Part shown: in pieces, positions 21,995 through 32,920 of the stretch
Position numbering within the stretch: position 1 is the stretch's first letter
How the letters are laid out: each line of letters opens with the position of its first letter
Assembly: GCA_030411725.1 (NCBI GenBank)
Contig: MU839839.1
Coordinates: 1,116,001 to 1,180,000 of the forward strand
Direction of reading: 5' to 3'
DNA length: 64,000 nt
Origin: Echria macrotheca
Lineage: Eukaryota > Ascomycota > Sordariomycetes > Sordariales > Schizotheciaceae
The notes under the pieces: model-generated
The model's input: only the letters and a program-made list of their open reading frames with translations
What the model was told of the DNA's origin: nothing
The model's database searches: none
Made by a program: the position numbers and the translations under genes

Positions 21995-23125
21995 TTACTT
22001 CTTCTGCCCACGAGCCTTCATCCCCGGCAGTGGAGCCCCCCACTCCCACTCTCGTGACGAAACAGAGTCCTCCCGAGTCGCATGCAGCATCTCAGAGTGC
22101 GAGTCAAAGTCGGCCGGCGGATCCCACCTCCCCTCCGCGATCTGCTGCCGGCTCGCCCACTCGGGCCCCCACCTCGACGAGCCCAGCCACCGCTTGACCT
22201 TGTACCGCGCGAACTGGGCAATGTACCCCTTGATCCCCTCGAGCTCCTCGGCCGTGTACTCGCGCGGGCGGGACCCGTCGCCGCCGCTGCCGTCCGAGGG
22301 GGTGTTGAAGCTGAGGATCCAGGAGGAGATGGGTTCGTGTCGTTCTTGTTCTGCTTTTTGGTCCTTCTTTGCCTTTTGCTTTGCTTTCCATGTTTTGAAG
22401 TCGTCGAACATTGATTCGCTGTCGTCCTCTTCTTCTTCTTCGTCTTGTTCTGCTTTTTCTCTCTCCGCGGCGGCTTGTGCGGCTTCTGCTTCCTGGGTCA
22501 TGCGGTGGATTTTGCGGAGGGCTGCGAGGTAGACTGCGTTTCGTCTTCTCTTTGCCATGCGCTGGTGCTTGGTATCTTGGGATGTGACGTAGTAGTAGCA
22601 GGCTGCGAGGAGGGTGAGTAGCGCTGCGCCGGGCCAGAAGCCGAATTCGTCGATGATCCAGCGTGCTAGCATGAGAATGCCTACCAGGCAGGCGTGGATC
22701 AGCATCGTGCCGGCTATGAAGTTGATGAGGAGCGGGGAGAGGATGAAGAGCAGGGTGTAGACTGCCGGTCGGGCCCAGGGGTGGTCGGCGTACGTCCCGA
22801 GGGACGCGACGAGGCCGAGGAGGAGGGCGGAGAAGGAGAATTCCGAGACTAGGAGGGCGGTGTAGAGGTTCTGGGCGAAGGCGCCGAAGAGGGCGGAGGA
22901 GGTGAGGGAGTTGAAGGACTGTTTTAGAGGCCAGAGGAGGCCGATGATGGCGCCGATGGCTGTGTTGCCTAGGCCGGAGAGGGCCAGGAGGATCTGGTCG
23001 TAGGTGATGGACACGGTTGGGTTGGCGGCTGGTGGCGGCGGCGGGTTTTCGTCGGGAAAGACAAGGCCGAAGGGGTTGTCGCGCCCCATGGTCAGTGCAG
23101 CGCTTGGGTAAAGGTTGTAGGCCAT
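21995..23125 (-). CDS. Multi-pass membrane protein with acidic coiled-coil tail
   Basis: A single frame; the ATG at 23125 (MAYNLYPSAALTMGRDNP) is preferred, giving 376 residues. An in-frame ATG at 23251 would add 42 residues that look like translated leader. About five hydrophobic segments follow one another: ILLALSGLGNTAIGAIIGLL, FAQNLYTALL, FSFSALLLGLVASLG, PAVYTLLFILSPLLINFIAG and AALLTLLAACYYYV. The cytosolic tail has a charged coiled-coil stretch (MTQEAEAAQAAAEREKAEQ), an EEEEEDD run and a Lys-rich part. The end, after a W-rich segment (WGPEWASRQQIAEGRWDPP), is polar. The family is not recognised. Confidence 0.75.
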   Translation of the reverse strand: MAYNLYPSAALTMGRDNPFGLVFPDENPPPPPAANPTVSITYDQILLALSGLGNTAIGAIIGLLWPLKQSFNSLTSSALFGAFAQNLYTALLVSEFSFSALLLGLVASLGTYADHPWARPAVYTLLFILSPLLINFIAGTMLIHACLVGILMLARWIIDEFGFWPGAALLTLLAACYYYVTSQDTKHQRMAKRRRNAVYLAALRKIHRMTQEAEAAQAAAEREKAEQDEEEEEDDSESMFDDFKTWKAKQKAKKDQKAEQERHEPISSWILSFNTPSDGSGGDGSRPREYTAEELEGIKGYIAQFARYKVKRWLGSSRWGPEWASRQQIAEGRWDPPADFDSHSEMLHATREDSVSSREWEWGAPLPGMKARGQKK

Positions 23126-23608
23126 TGTGAAGATTGACTTGGAACCTGGACTCACCGAGGGTTCAACTTGGAGGGTGTATAGTATTGATCGGGGGGTTGA
23201 GGGGGGTTTGACAGGGTTGTGTCGTGCTTTAATACGGCTGATTATGTGCATTGTTCAGTGAAAGAGGTACCGAGGGGGACGCTTAGGAGCGGCCGTCCTT
23301 TGTAGTGTAACGCAGAACAGTAGGACCCAGATTCTTTGTCAGTCACAATTGCATTGTCTCCGAGTAAAAACAAAACCTTTTTGCTCTTATTTCGAGTACA
23401 GGGGTATCTCCAAGCCATCTCAAAGACGCCAGCCCTGCGTCGATGTGCTTTCTTTAGAGCTAGCTACCCTCTCTCGTGGCTGGTCACGATGATTCGATCC
23501 TCCCAATCCCCCTGAGTCCACTATTACTACCACCCCTATGTCTTGTCACCCCCGTCAAGACAAGAAGCAGCACCCTCAACCTTCTACACGCAATTTCCAA
23601 ACAGCTAT
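23126..23608. other. Intergenic region, nothing seen
   Basis: Leader/promoter of the membrane protein gene and 3' region of the CFEM gene, both on the minus strand. No open frame of note. Confidence 0.4.
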
Positions 23609-25360
23609 TCATACTAGCCAGACGCCGAGAGCCGCAAATATACCCATCAGATGGGTATTGATGCCCATTGCAGCCACACCTGCCGTGACAACCGAATGCG
23701 TAGCTGTCGCGGTAGACGTAGACGTGGTTGGCGAGCTCGTGATCTTGCTTGGGAGGGAGTGAGGCACAACGACCACATTTGCCTCCTCCTTCTCTCGGTC
23801 GCCCGCAACCCCCGTCATGACGGCCAAGTTTCCATCCTCCATAGGCGTCGCGATACCCGCATGAAAATCTTCTCCGATGGGCGTAGCGATGATGGAGTGA
23901 ACATCCCCCTCGGCCGGCGTCGCGGCGGCCGCCGCATGACCGTCCTCGACGGATGGCGAGATCGTATGGGCTGAGGCCAGGGCCGGAGCCATGACGGCGT
24001 GGGGAACGTAGTCGCCGTCGTGGTACTCGCCGCCGCCGATACGCGAGGGGGAAGGGGTCTTGTAGATGAAGCCATTAAAGTTGCTGTGGTAAACATCTCC
24101 ATTGTCGGACGGGGAGCCGGAACCGAACTGAGAGGGGTGACCGTTGGCAGGTCGGCCTCCCCCAGCGCTGTGAGGTTGGCCGCCATAACCCTGAGGGGCA
24201 CCTGGGCGCTGGTTCTGAGCAGCGAGACGGGCCCAGTACTCATAGTCATCTTCCTTGACGGGAATATAGTTGCCGTCGTATTTTTGCTCGGCATCCCAGT
24301 CATAGAGGAGGTGCTCGCGCCAGTCGTAGCCATCGGGGCTGTAGGGGTTGTTGATATCAAAGTCCTTGCACAGTTCGGCCAACCGTTTGGCGCTTTCGTC
24401 ATCTGAGGCAGAATCGCCAGAAACAGCGTTGCCCGAACCGGCAGAGATGACATTGCCCGAACCCGCGCCGGGTTTGAAGTGGTTGACGTTGCAACCCTTG
24501 CAGTCGGGGTGATCGCAGCTTATGCAGCCCGGTTTGCCGCAGTCCTTGCACTTGGCCTTGTCGCAATCCAGAGAGCTGGGGCCCTGATTGCCCTGAACAT
24601 CCGAGCCAAGAACTGAGCCCTCGTCGTCAGAATCAGAGTCCCAGTCATAGTCGGACTTATAGCCATCGTCGTCCGAGTCACTTTCCCAATCAGAATCACT
24701 GTCGGAATCGGAATCGCTGTCGGAGTCATAGGTATCAACGCCCTGAGCCTCGTTGCTACCCTCCCCTTGAGACTCGAAATTGCTGTCGTAGATGCCGCTG
24801 CCGCCGCCATTCTCGGAAGCTGTGATACGGCCGGTGCCACAGTATTCTGCGGACCCCTTGATAATGTGCTCAACATCGTCGGCGCTACACTTAGCAAGGA
24901 CGCAAGCGCGGAACTGAGACACGAGGAACTCGTTGTGACAGATACAGATACACTCCTTCACCGTGAAATCGGTCACGAGCGGGGACCCGTCCATCTGCAG
25001 GTGGATAAACACCTGCCCAACGCAGTCTCGCTGAGATAGTTAGTGTAGTTCTGCATGGGCGTTGGATGGCAAGGAGCGTGGTAAAGCAACGCGGCAGACG
25101 GGGGATGGGCATGGGCGATAAATTGGACGAGGAACCTTTGCGACTAACTCAGACGCTTGTTTAAAGAGAAGCAGAATAACATAAGAGTAACTAAAACCAC
25201 TAAAAACGACTAAAAACACTGACGAGAACGCGGACAAACAACACGGGTGTTGAAGTCTACGATCACGGGCCAAGGGGAGACATACCCCACATCCCGGGAC
25301 ATACGGGATGATGTTGGCCGCCGCGCCTGCGAGCACCAACAAGACGAACAAGAGCTTCAT
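23609..25360 (-). CDS. GPI-type CFEM-like cell-wall protein
   Basis: Exons 25286-25360 and 23609-25030 give 498 residues. The signal peptide is MKLLFVLLVLAGAAA. Eight cysteines follow in CFEM-like order: PGCGRDC, then ECICIC, 11 residues, CVLAKC, 15 residues, C. The spacing of the last five fits the CFEM rule, while the second-to-third gap is longer than usual. Next come a Ser-Asp run (about DSDSDSDSDSDSDW) and a second Cys cluster with alternating spacing (C-x4-C-x2-C). A long Gly/Ser/Pro-rich stalk leads to a Thr/Ser-rich end plus hydrophobic tail (GINTHLMGIFAALGVWLV), typical of GPI anchoring. CFEM domains bind haem or iron at the fungal surface; that role here is inferred. Confidence 0.8.
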
Positions 25361-25674
25361 CTTCTTAAAGGGTCAGGATAATTAAAAGGGGGGTTAAAAA
25401 ATGGTGATATAACGATGGTTGGGCGTCGAAGATGAAAAGGGGCTAGTTGGTGTCAATAATACGGCAGTGAGACCGTCCCTGATATAGGTAGAGCGGGACC
25501 TACACTTAGGCACTCACAAGCTAACTCAACCGACCTCACGAGCCACGACACTTCCCCTACTCTAGACTATAATAAAGCAGTTCCCTCTAGACTGATGATG
25601 AAGCATTGCCACCAACGCCAAAGCCATGCAAATGCAACCGACAAGCAAGACACGTCTCCTGAAGAATGAATGCA
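25361..25674. other. Intergenic region, nothing seen
   Basis: A 314-bp promoter of the CFEM gene and terminator side of the chitosanase gene. No motif stands out. Confidence 0.35.
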
Positions 25675-26609
25675 TTAGAGCGCCCAAAACCCGGCCAGCA
25701 GCGCAGCAAGCCAGACGAGTCCCCAGCGGACTGCATCCGCCCTCGCCGCTGCGCTCACAATCCCCTCGACCAGCTTATCCCCCAGCCCCTCAATGCTCCT
25801 CTCGAAATCGTCAAACCCGACAGCCGTCCAATTCGCCCCCTTCGCCCCGGGCACCGCCTCGTCCCCCACAAAAGCGAGATACAGCACATCCGTCCTGCTA
25901 TACCCATTGTCCCCCGTCATGCCGTCCCCGTTACACGCCGTCGCCAGCGCAAGCGACACCTCACCCACCATGGGGAAGTCGCCATCATCCCCGTTCGTGT
26001 CCCCCCACACGCCATAGAAAAGCTTATCCCCACCGTCACACACGACCGCCATGACGCTCAGCGGCCTGACGCCGTAGCGCGTGGGGTCGAACGTGCGCCA
26101 TCCCTTTCGGGAACCCGTGTTCCCAAAGACGACGTACGGATGCACGTACGAGTTGAGGTCCTTTATGCCGGCCGCGTAGCTCGCCACGACGTCCTGGAAC
26201 GCAGTGGTGCCCTGGTAGTCCGGGCTGCGGCCGATCGAGCAGCGGCCGTCGTCGGCGGGCCCGCCCTGGGCGCCGTCGCAGTCGATGTCCATGTCGGCGA
26301 GGGCGCCCTTCTTGCCCTGGATGTAGATTACGTTTTGCGTGGATAGGTGGTCGCTGCAGTAGGAGAATGCTATATCGGGTGGTAAATACATGTGAAGAAG
26401 AGACGAGATAAAAAAGGGACGAGGGATGACGTACTGTTGGGTCCCGTATCTGTTGCATAGAAGCCCGTTGCTAGCTGGTTGGAGCAGGACCCCTTTTTCC
26501 GGACGGCGTTGTAAAAGTCGCGCAGGTTCTGCGGGACTTCTTTTGCGTCTGCAGCGGGCAGAAGGGCCCCGCTGATTAAAGACGCTATTAAAAGTGCTAA
26601 TGTCCTCAT
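25675..26609 (-). CDS. GH75 chitosanase, secreted
   Basis: Exons 26435-26609 and 25675-26369 give 289 residues. The signal peptide is MRTLALLIASLISGALLPAADA. The rest matches fungal GH75 endo-chitosanases: ADMDIDCDGAQGG, GRCSIGRSPDYQG, YVVFGNTGS, LSVMAVVCDGGDKLFYGVWG, DTNGDDGDFPMVGEVSLALA and TAC. Asp182 and Glu195 are separated by 13 residues, like the catalytic Asp175/Glu188 pair described for the Fusarium solani enzyme, so the active site appears complete. The enzyme would hydrolyse chitosan in cell walls or the environment. The C-terminus ends in a hydrophobic stretch (GLVWLAALLAGFWAL) that most secreted family members lack, suggesting a GPI or membrane anchor. Confidence 0.9.
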
Positions 26610-27340
26610 TTTTGTTGTTTTGTTCGTGTGTTCGTGTGAGGTGAGGCGGAGTGACCGCGTGGTTACCGTGAGATCGGCGCGCTGTCCCCTTGCGCGATAC
26701 GCGGGATCTGCAGGTTATGGAATTGAAGATGATAAGAGTAATGTAATAATGAATGCTGAAGAGGCGAAGAATATGTAGAGGTTGCTAATTGCTGGTCGGC
26801 GCTCAGAGGAGCGCGCATCGAAGAAGTCAAGGGGGGTCGGCCGAAGAGGCCGGCGATGTTGTCTGGTGGGGTCACTCAGTCCCTGGGCGTGAGGTCACTG
26901 AGGTGATCTGAAGCTTCGCCCAGAGGGGCTGAGGCTCAGCTGAGTCGTGCAGCGGGACTGCGGGAGTTCGGACGCCACGCCGCTGAAATTGCGACGCATG
27001 ATTGGTGCATCTTGCATGCGCTGCTGCAGGGCCGATTCCAGTGGCCGTGTTCTGGACTTCCACCGTCCTCCAGCGGCAACGTCACGCCTCAAGATTGACT
27101 GACACAGGCCAACATTTTCACTCTCAGGCTCAACACCAAGCTGGACTTGATGGTCCAATGTCGGTGGCCAATCTACCGTATGTCTGAACTTTTCGATGTA
27201 CAGTACAGAAACGACTCGCTGCATCATTGTCGCATGTCCAAAACGCTGAACCTTGACCAAAAAGACAATAACCATAACATCACCCACGTCAACCAAACCA
27301 ACCCACGTCAGCTCTCGACACGTCACCTCCCAATACTAGC
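26610..27340. other. Intergenic region, no gene supported
   Basis: Upstream of the chitosanase and downstream of the TAG-interrupted gene. A 143-codon minus-strand frame (26895-27326) has no recognisable features and abuts the 3' end of the next gene, so it is not called. Confidence 0.35.
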
Positions 27341-29366
27341 TCAAGTCGTATGCTCTCTACTGCGACCCGTAATAGCATCGTTCAATGCCGGAGTGGGAGA
27401 GGCTTCGGCCACCGGGATGGGTCTCTCCACTGCGTCATATCGCCCGTTCGCTACGCCGAGTGGGCTCAAAGGACAGGTGGGATCGCCGATGAGATCTCCC
27501 GCAATCGCTTTGGTCGTGATGAGATCTCCCGCAAGCAATCTCGATTTGATCGTTCCGATCGCCGTCGATATCCCCCGCGACCCGTACAGCCCGACCGTAT
27601 GCTGGTTTGCTAAGCCCGGATCCGCAAAGATAATCTCATACTGGTCTTCAGCCTGCGAAATCTCGCACAGGTTGTCAAGATCCTCCTCGAGCTCTTCCAA
27701 AACCGAATGCGCTGTCTTGGCCCAGTGATCACAGTCACTCAAACACTGGGCCAGTTCCGCTAGCAGATCAGGAAGTCCGGGGAGGAGAAGCCATCTCCGT
27801 ATGAGATCGAGCAGCTTGTCCACCCGCGGCTTGAACAGCCAGTCGGCCACGCTCTTGACTTCTTTGACCACGGGAACCTGCTTCAATGTCTCACTGAACC
27901 AGCTGAGCGCCCATTTAACGTACTACGGAATCAGGGATTCGCCGAAGTGATAACACTTCGCCGCAAACTTGAACATTTTATAGAGTGTGTATTGCCAGGA
28001 CTCGGAATCTGCGGCTTTGGCTTCGCGGAGGATTCTCGGTATAAGATTGAGCGCCTTTTCTGTACAGTTCACGGGCCCGTCAATGAAGGTTGAGACTAGC
28101 CGGAAAGTCTCCGGAGAAGGACTAAATCGTGCCCTTAAAAAGCTTTCGCAGAACTGCGCGAAAAGATCCACGCCGGGATACTCGCAGTTCCAAGTCAAGG
28201 TGCTTCCCTGACCATCATCGGTAGGCTGTCGCGAGACGAAGGTGCACGGCGAAGGCCCGACACCCAGATACGGGTCCAGAAGTCGTCCACCTACCATGTC
28301 GTCAACCTGGATTGCCACGGTAAAGTTCGAAGATGGCCTTTGCGAAGTACCGATAAGGACTGCGAGCTTCTGCAATAAGTAATCCGCGGCAGCACTGGAG
28401 TAGATAGTGCATTTGGCGTGGAACTGATGCATGCCCATCTCGTCAAACAAGTAAACATGTCCCCCGCTGCTCACGAGTGCCATCTGGCCAGCCGCTGATG
28501 CCGATTCATCCGTCGACGTGTCAAGGAAGCAGACACAAAGACAACCGCCATCGATCCCGCCGCTGACATACTCGGGCAACCAAGAATCTTCACCGACGTG
28601 GAAGAAGACAGGGCTGCCACCTCCGTCGTTGGTTGTTCTATTGCGATAAGTGTGAAAACGGCGGCAACCAGCCTGGTAGCTGGCAAGTCGCACTGGATCT
28701 CTCGTCTCAGATAGCTCAGACGCATTGGCAAGGGAAATCGCTGTCGGCATCACGCGAGTCTATTCCTGATGAGTACAATGGTTGACGCATGGTCAGGAGC
28801 CTCACCTTTTCTGTTTCTTGGACATGGAAGCTGGATCGGACCCTTTGCAAATTCCAAGTTGTCCTCCAGAACTTGTCGTCCTCGGCCCACCTTGTCTTGC
28901 AGAGCGTCTCCGTCTCCGTGGCACCAACGGTCTCTGTCTCAGTGACATAGACAGTCGTTGTCCTTGTGATAAAGTCGGTCTGCATCCCAGTATCCGAATC
29001 GGTCTGCGTCCCAGTATCCGAGTCGGTCTGCTTCCCAGTATCCGAGTCGGTCTGCGTTCCAGTATCCGAGTCGGTCTGCGTTCCAGTATCCGAGTCGGTC
29101 TGCGTCCCAGTAACCGAGTCTCCCGCCCATGGTGTCACCCAAATTCGATGCGCCCAAATTGTCACCTTTTCCGTGATCCAAACCATGCTTACCCCGGTAA
29201 CGGTTACCTAGTCCATTTCCGTGCTGCCGCCCACTTCCCAAGTCGATCTAGTGTTCGGAACGGTTTTCACATCGATTTCTGGCTCGCGCTCTGGAGCCTT
29301 GCCGTTGTGACTTGTGAAGGCATGGAGCCAGGCAATTGCCAAGAGAATGGACGTAAGGATGCGCAT
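27341..29366 (-). pseudogene. Secreted Thr-rich protein gene with two in-frame TAG codons
   Basis: Exons 28806-29366 and 27341-28759 join in phase 0 (AAG|GTGAGG to AATAG|ACT), 660 codons in total. The start MRILTSILLAIAWLHAFTSH is a signal peptide. A VT-rich region with a six-copy 8-residue repeat (TQTDSDTG) follows, then a Cys-containing region (for example TFIDGPVNCTEKALNLIP) and a helical tail. The family is not recognised. One frame runs through both exons except for TAG at 29208-29210 (codon 53) and TAG at 27923-27925. Either the gene is dead, each TAG being one C-to-T change from CAG, or it uses splices I could not confirm. One weak option is GAA|GTGGGC to GAAAAG|GTG around the first TAG. 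Other starts such as the ATG at 29186 would give a shorter product. Confidence 0.55.
28978..29121. repeat. 24-bp tandem repeat, six copies, inside a coding exon
   Basis: Six head-to-tail 24-bp units beginning GTCTGC on the plus strand, differing at one to a few positions each. On the coding strand each encodes the octapeptide TQTDSDTG, with copies GMQTD and GKQTD diverged. The 24-bp period keeps the reading frame. Confidence 0.9.
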
Positions 29367-30522
29367 CGTCGAAGTTGAGATTCGGTCTGTAATGACTTGG
29401 AAGCTGGGAATGAATCCAAATTTCAGGGCGTTCCATGGTAAATGGCAGATTCAGGGCAGAATGGCTGATCCTGCCTTTGACGTGGCTTCTCCTTGCTCTT
29501 GCGCTGTGTACTCATGTTCGACTGGCACTTGCCCCGCCAGGACGGATCGTAGCCAACTTCTGGCCAGCAAATGAGAACGTCCCTTCCCCTTCCGCGAATC
29601 CTTCGTCTGCTGAGGGGGAACCTGGGCCATACTCTGATAAGGGAAACATCGTCGCTTCCGTGGTGCAGAGTGAACAAAAGAAAACCCCGATGGGCGAAAA
29701 TGGGGGATGCGCAGCAGGTGCTGCCATCGAGCTGAGGAGCTGATGTGAGCTGGGATGACAGGTTCAGGAGCACGTCAGCTGTCAAGGTCAATGCCAGCTG
29801 GCGCCGTGAAAGTGGAGCCCCACAACGATGAGAAAACCTCGAATTTCTTCGCTTGCCCGATTTCATCCTTCATCAATCCAATCCGGATGCCGTCTGTCGT
29901 CGTCGCACCCGCGCCTCAGCTCGTGTTATAGCCGCGCGACGATGCCCAAGGTAGGTATCTCCTCGCGTAGACATCGCAGCTTCCATTTCCCAGCCGCTCG
30001 AGCCACGAGCTTCCGCAATGAGTCTCCCTCGGGAGACCTTCTCTTCGCGACACGTCTTGTGCTGCGTCTCTGAAGGGGCTGGGAAATGGGAGGTTGAAGC
30101 TGCAAAGCTTCCGCCTTAATCACAAAGCTGCAAGACCAAATACTGGACCATCATAGTCCGTGCCTGTTGTCCGCTGGGTTCTCTCGGCGGGATCTCACGC
30201 AGGCGTGGCTCCAAGCGTTCCAACATTTTTTCTCATGTGTTTTCTATCGTCCAATCCTCCGACCACGGGACCCTCGGCTGCCGCTGCGGGGTCCGCATCC
30301 CACCTTATCTCTGGGTGCCGACCGACGTCATCCCACCTTGCTGCAAGCTTGGTGATGAGTGATGCCCAGAGAGATCTGACAGATATTATCACTTCAATTG
30401 CGGTGTTGCTGGCTGCCCGGTGTGTAGAACTTTCTCTCGGTGATCTGCGGCTGCCCGTTTGTCCCTTGCATTTCCATCAACGACGCCGTTGCAGAATTGC
30501 TTGGCAATCTGAGACCCCAAAA
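29367..30522. other. Divergent promoter region, no gene supported
   Basis: Between the secreted-protein gene (minus) and malic enzyme (plus). Plus-strand frames at 29435-29743 and 29828-30073 show no family signal. ATGCCCAAG|GTAGGT at 29941 looks like a possible short 5' exon, but I cannot connect it to anything. Confidence 0.35.
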
Positions 30523-32583
30523 ATGGCGAACCGCAATTTTGGAACCAAGTTTGGCCATCTCCCATTGAGCACGAAAGGTCCGCTGGAATGCTCCCTCAGG
30601 GGAACGGTTCTGCTGAATCACCCGTACTTCAACAAGGGATCCGCGTTCACAAAGGAAGAAAGGCGCCAGTTCGAGCTGTCGGGCCTGCTCCCGCAGAGCA
30701 TCCAGACTTTGGAGCAACAGGCCCAACGGGCATATGAACAGTACTCGACCCGCCATGATGATCTGGCCAAGAACACCTTCTTGACGTCGATGAAGGAGCA
30801 AAATGAGGTGCTGCACTTCAAGGTGAGACTGGATTTTACAAACATGTCTTCGGATACATGTCACGATGAGAGGCACAAACCCTGACGACGCCCAGCTGCT
30901 GCAAGACCATCTCGAGGAAATGTTCAGTGTGGTGTACACCCCGACAGAGGGTGATGCTATCCAGAACTTCTCGCGTCTGTTCCGGAGGCCTGAAGGCTCA
31001 TTCCTGAACATTCACGACGTTGATCGCGTGTACCACGATCTCGCACAGTGGGGAACTGCCGACGACATCGACTACATCGTCGTAACAGGTAAGTGGAGCC
31101 GGACATCCGACTCACCTCAACTCTGCTGACATAAAGCAGACGGAGAAGAAATTCTCGGAATCGGTGATCAAGGATGCGGTGGAATCCTCATATCGGTGGC
31201 CAAATTGACACTGACGACACTCTGCGCCGGGATACATCCGAACCGCGTGTTGCCCGTTGTCCTCGACTGCGGAACCGATAACGAAAAGCTCTTGAACGAC
31301 CCGCTGTACCTTGGTCTTCGAGAAAAGCGCGTTCGTGGTGAGGAGTATGACAATTTCGTCGACACATTTGTCAAGTCGGCGCGCAAGTTGTACCCCAAGG
31401 CGTACATCCACTTTGAGGATTTCGGCCTTACCAACGGTGAGTACCAGTCTGGATGCTCGACCAGAGCAAAAAAAGTCTGATCCAGTGGTAGCTCGACGCC
31501 TGTTGGAGAAGTACCGACCAGAGATCCCTTGCTTCAACGACGATGTTCAAGGGACGGGATGTGTGACCTTGGCGGCCATCATCGCTGGTTTGCGGGTCAC
31601 CAAACAGAAGCCCGCCGATCTTCGCATGGTGATATTCGGCGCCGGCACTGCTGGAGTGGGAATTGCAGACCAGGTTCGGGACGCGATTGCAAGTGAGCGA
31701 GGTGTGAGCAAGGAAGAAGCTGCAAAGCAGATTTGGTAAGGGCGCCTCCTCCTCAAGCTTCGGGACAAGGTAGCTGACAGCCGGCAGGTTAATCGACAAG
31801 CCGGGGTTGCTTACCACCGGCGTGGAGAGCCTTTCCGATGCACAAAAGCCCTACGCCAAACCCAAGGAGAACTGGGACGGAAAAGGAACCAAGTTGCTCG
31901 ACGTCGTTCACCAAGTGAAGCCGAATGTACTCGTCGGGACATCAACGGTTCCTCGCGCCTTTACCGAGGACATCGTTCGGGCAATGGCCTCACACGTCGA
32001 CCGACCGATCATAATGCCCCTGTCGAACCCAACGCGGCTTCACGAAGCGGTGCCTTCGGACCTGTTGGCTTGGACCAACGGAAAGGCATTGGTAGCGACG
32101 GGCAGCCCGTTCAAGCCCGTCAAGGGACCATGGGGAAAAGATGGGGCTGAGATCGAGATATCCATCGCCGAGTGCAACAACAGCGTCGTCTTTCCTGGCA
32201 TTGGCCTTGGTTCCGTCCTGTCGCGGGCCAGCCGAGTCACCGACAAGATGCTTGTTGCGGCAACCACGGGCGTCGCTGAGATGGGCCCGGCCTTGGAGGA
32301 CCAGGATGCGATGGCTCCATTGCTACCCGGGGTGGATGTTGTCCGTGATGTGAGTGTCAGGGTGGCGCGAAAGGTGATTCAGGCGGCGGTAGAAGAAGGC
32401 GTAGCCACCGAGCAGGACATCCCGACCGATCAGAGCGAGCTGGATGAGTGGATTCGTGAGCAGATGTGGGAGCCAGTGTACAGACCGCTCAAGTACGTTC
32501 CAGCCGAGGGCGCGACCAGGGAGGCTCGGGGCGAGATGAGGGTAGTCGGCAGCATCCAGAGACCAAATGAACGCAGCGCTTGA
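30523..32583 (+). CDS. Malic enzyme (malate dehydrogenase, decarboxylating)
   Basis: Exons 30523-30822, 30896-31088, 31140-31436, 31492-31735 and 31788-32583 sum to 1830 nt, or 609 residues. It converts malate to pyruvate and CO2 with NAD+ or NADP+. The family signature is complete: GTVLLNHPYFNKGSAFT, YTPTEGDA (about 114-121), ILGIGDQGCGG followed by the active-site lysine segment VAKLTLT, HFEDFGLTNARRLLEKYR, CFNDDVQGTG (metal site), FGAGTAGVGIAD (nucleotide fold), PIIMPLSNPT and ATGSPF. GDQGCGGILISVAK departs slightly from the usual GDQG.GGI.I.IGKL. The ATG at 30523 gives no mitochondrial presequence, so a cytosolic enzyme is likely; the open frame continues upstream, so a longer start is possible. 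Confidence 0.93.
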
Positions 32584-32920
32584 ACAGTTAGCCAGCAAGA
32601 ATTGATGAGTTTCTCGAAACGTTTGGTTCAATGTGGTCAGAGATGAGACTGCTAACGTGCCTTCTGCCAATTCCGCTGCAAAATCAGTTAGCGGTTGGCG
32701 AGCCAGATTGCTTATCGATAAGACCAGGGCTGTCGAGGTTTGTTGCCCCACAGTCTTCACCCCACCAGCGCACACACGTGACCCTGTCACAAATTCGGTA
32801 GGGTTTTCGATCCACACCAAAAAATATCGCCAGCGACTGCTAATTTCGACTTGGTTTTCACAATCTCGAAATCTCGACCCTCAACCACCCAGTCGCCATT
32901 CTCGCACAACAACAGTCGCA
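32584..32920. other. Short intergenic/promoter region
   Basis: Promoter of the ribosomal protein gene. CT- and AT-mixed leader; nothing specific recognised. Confidence 0.35.

Noticed and set aside
26895..27326. 143-codon minus-strand frame
   Set aside because: No domain, no splice partner, abuts the 3' end of another gene.
28978..29121. CRISPR-like repeat array
   Set aside because: Units are contiguous 24-bp coding repeats without spacers, in a eukaryotic gene.
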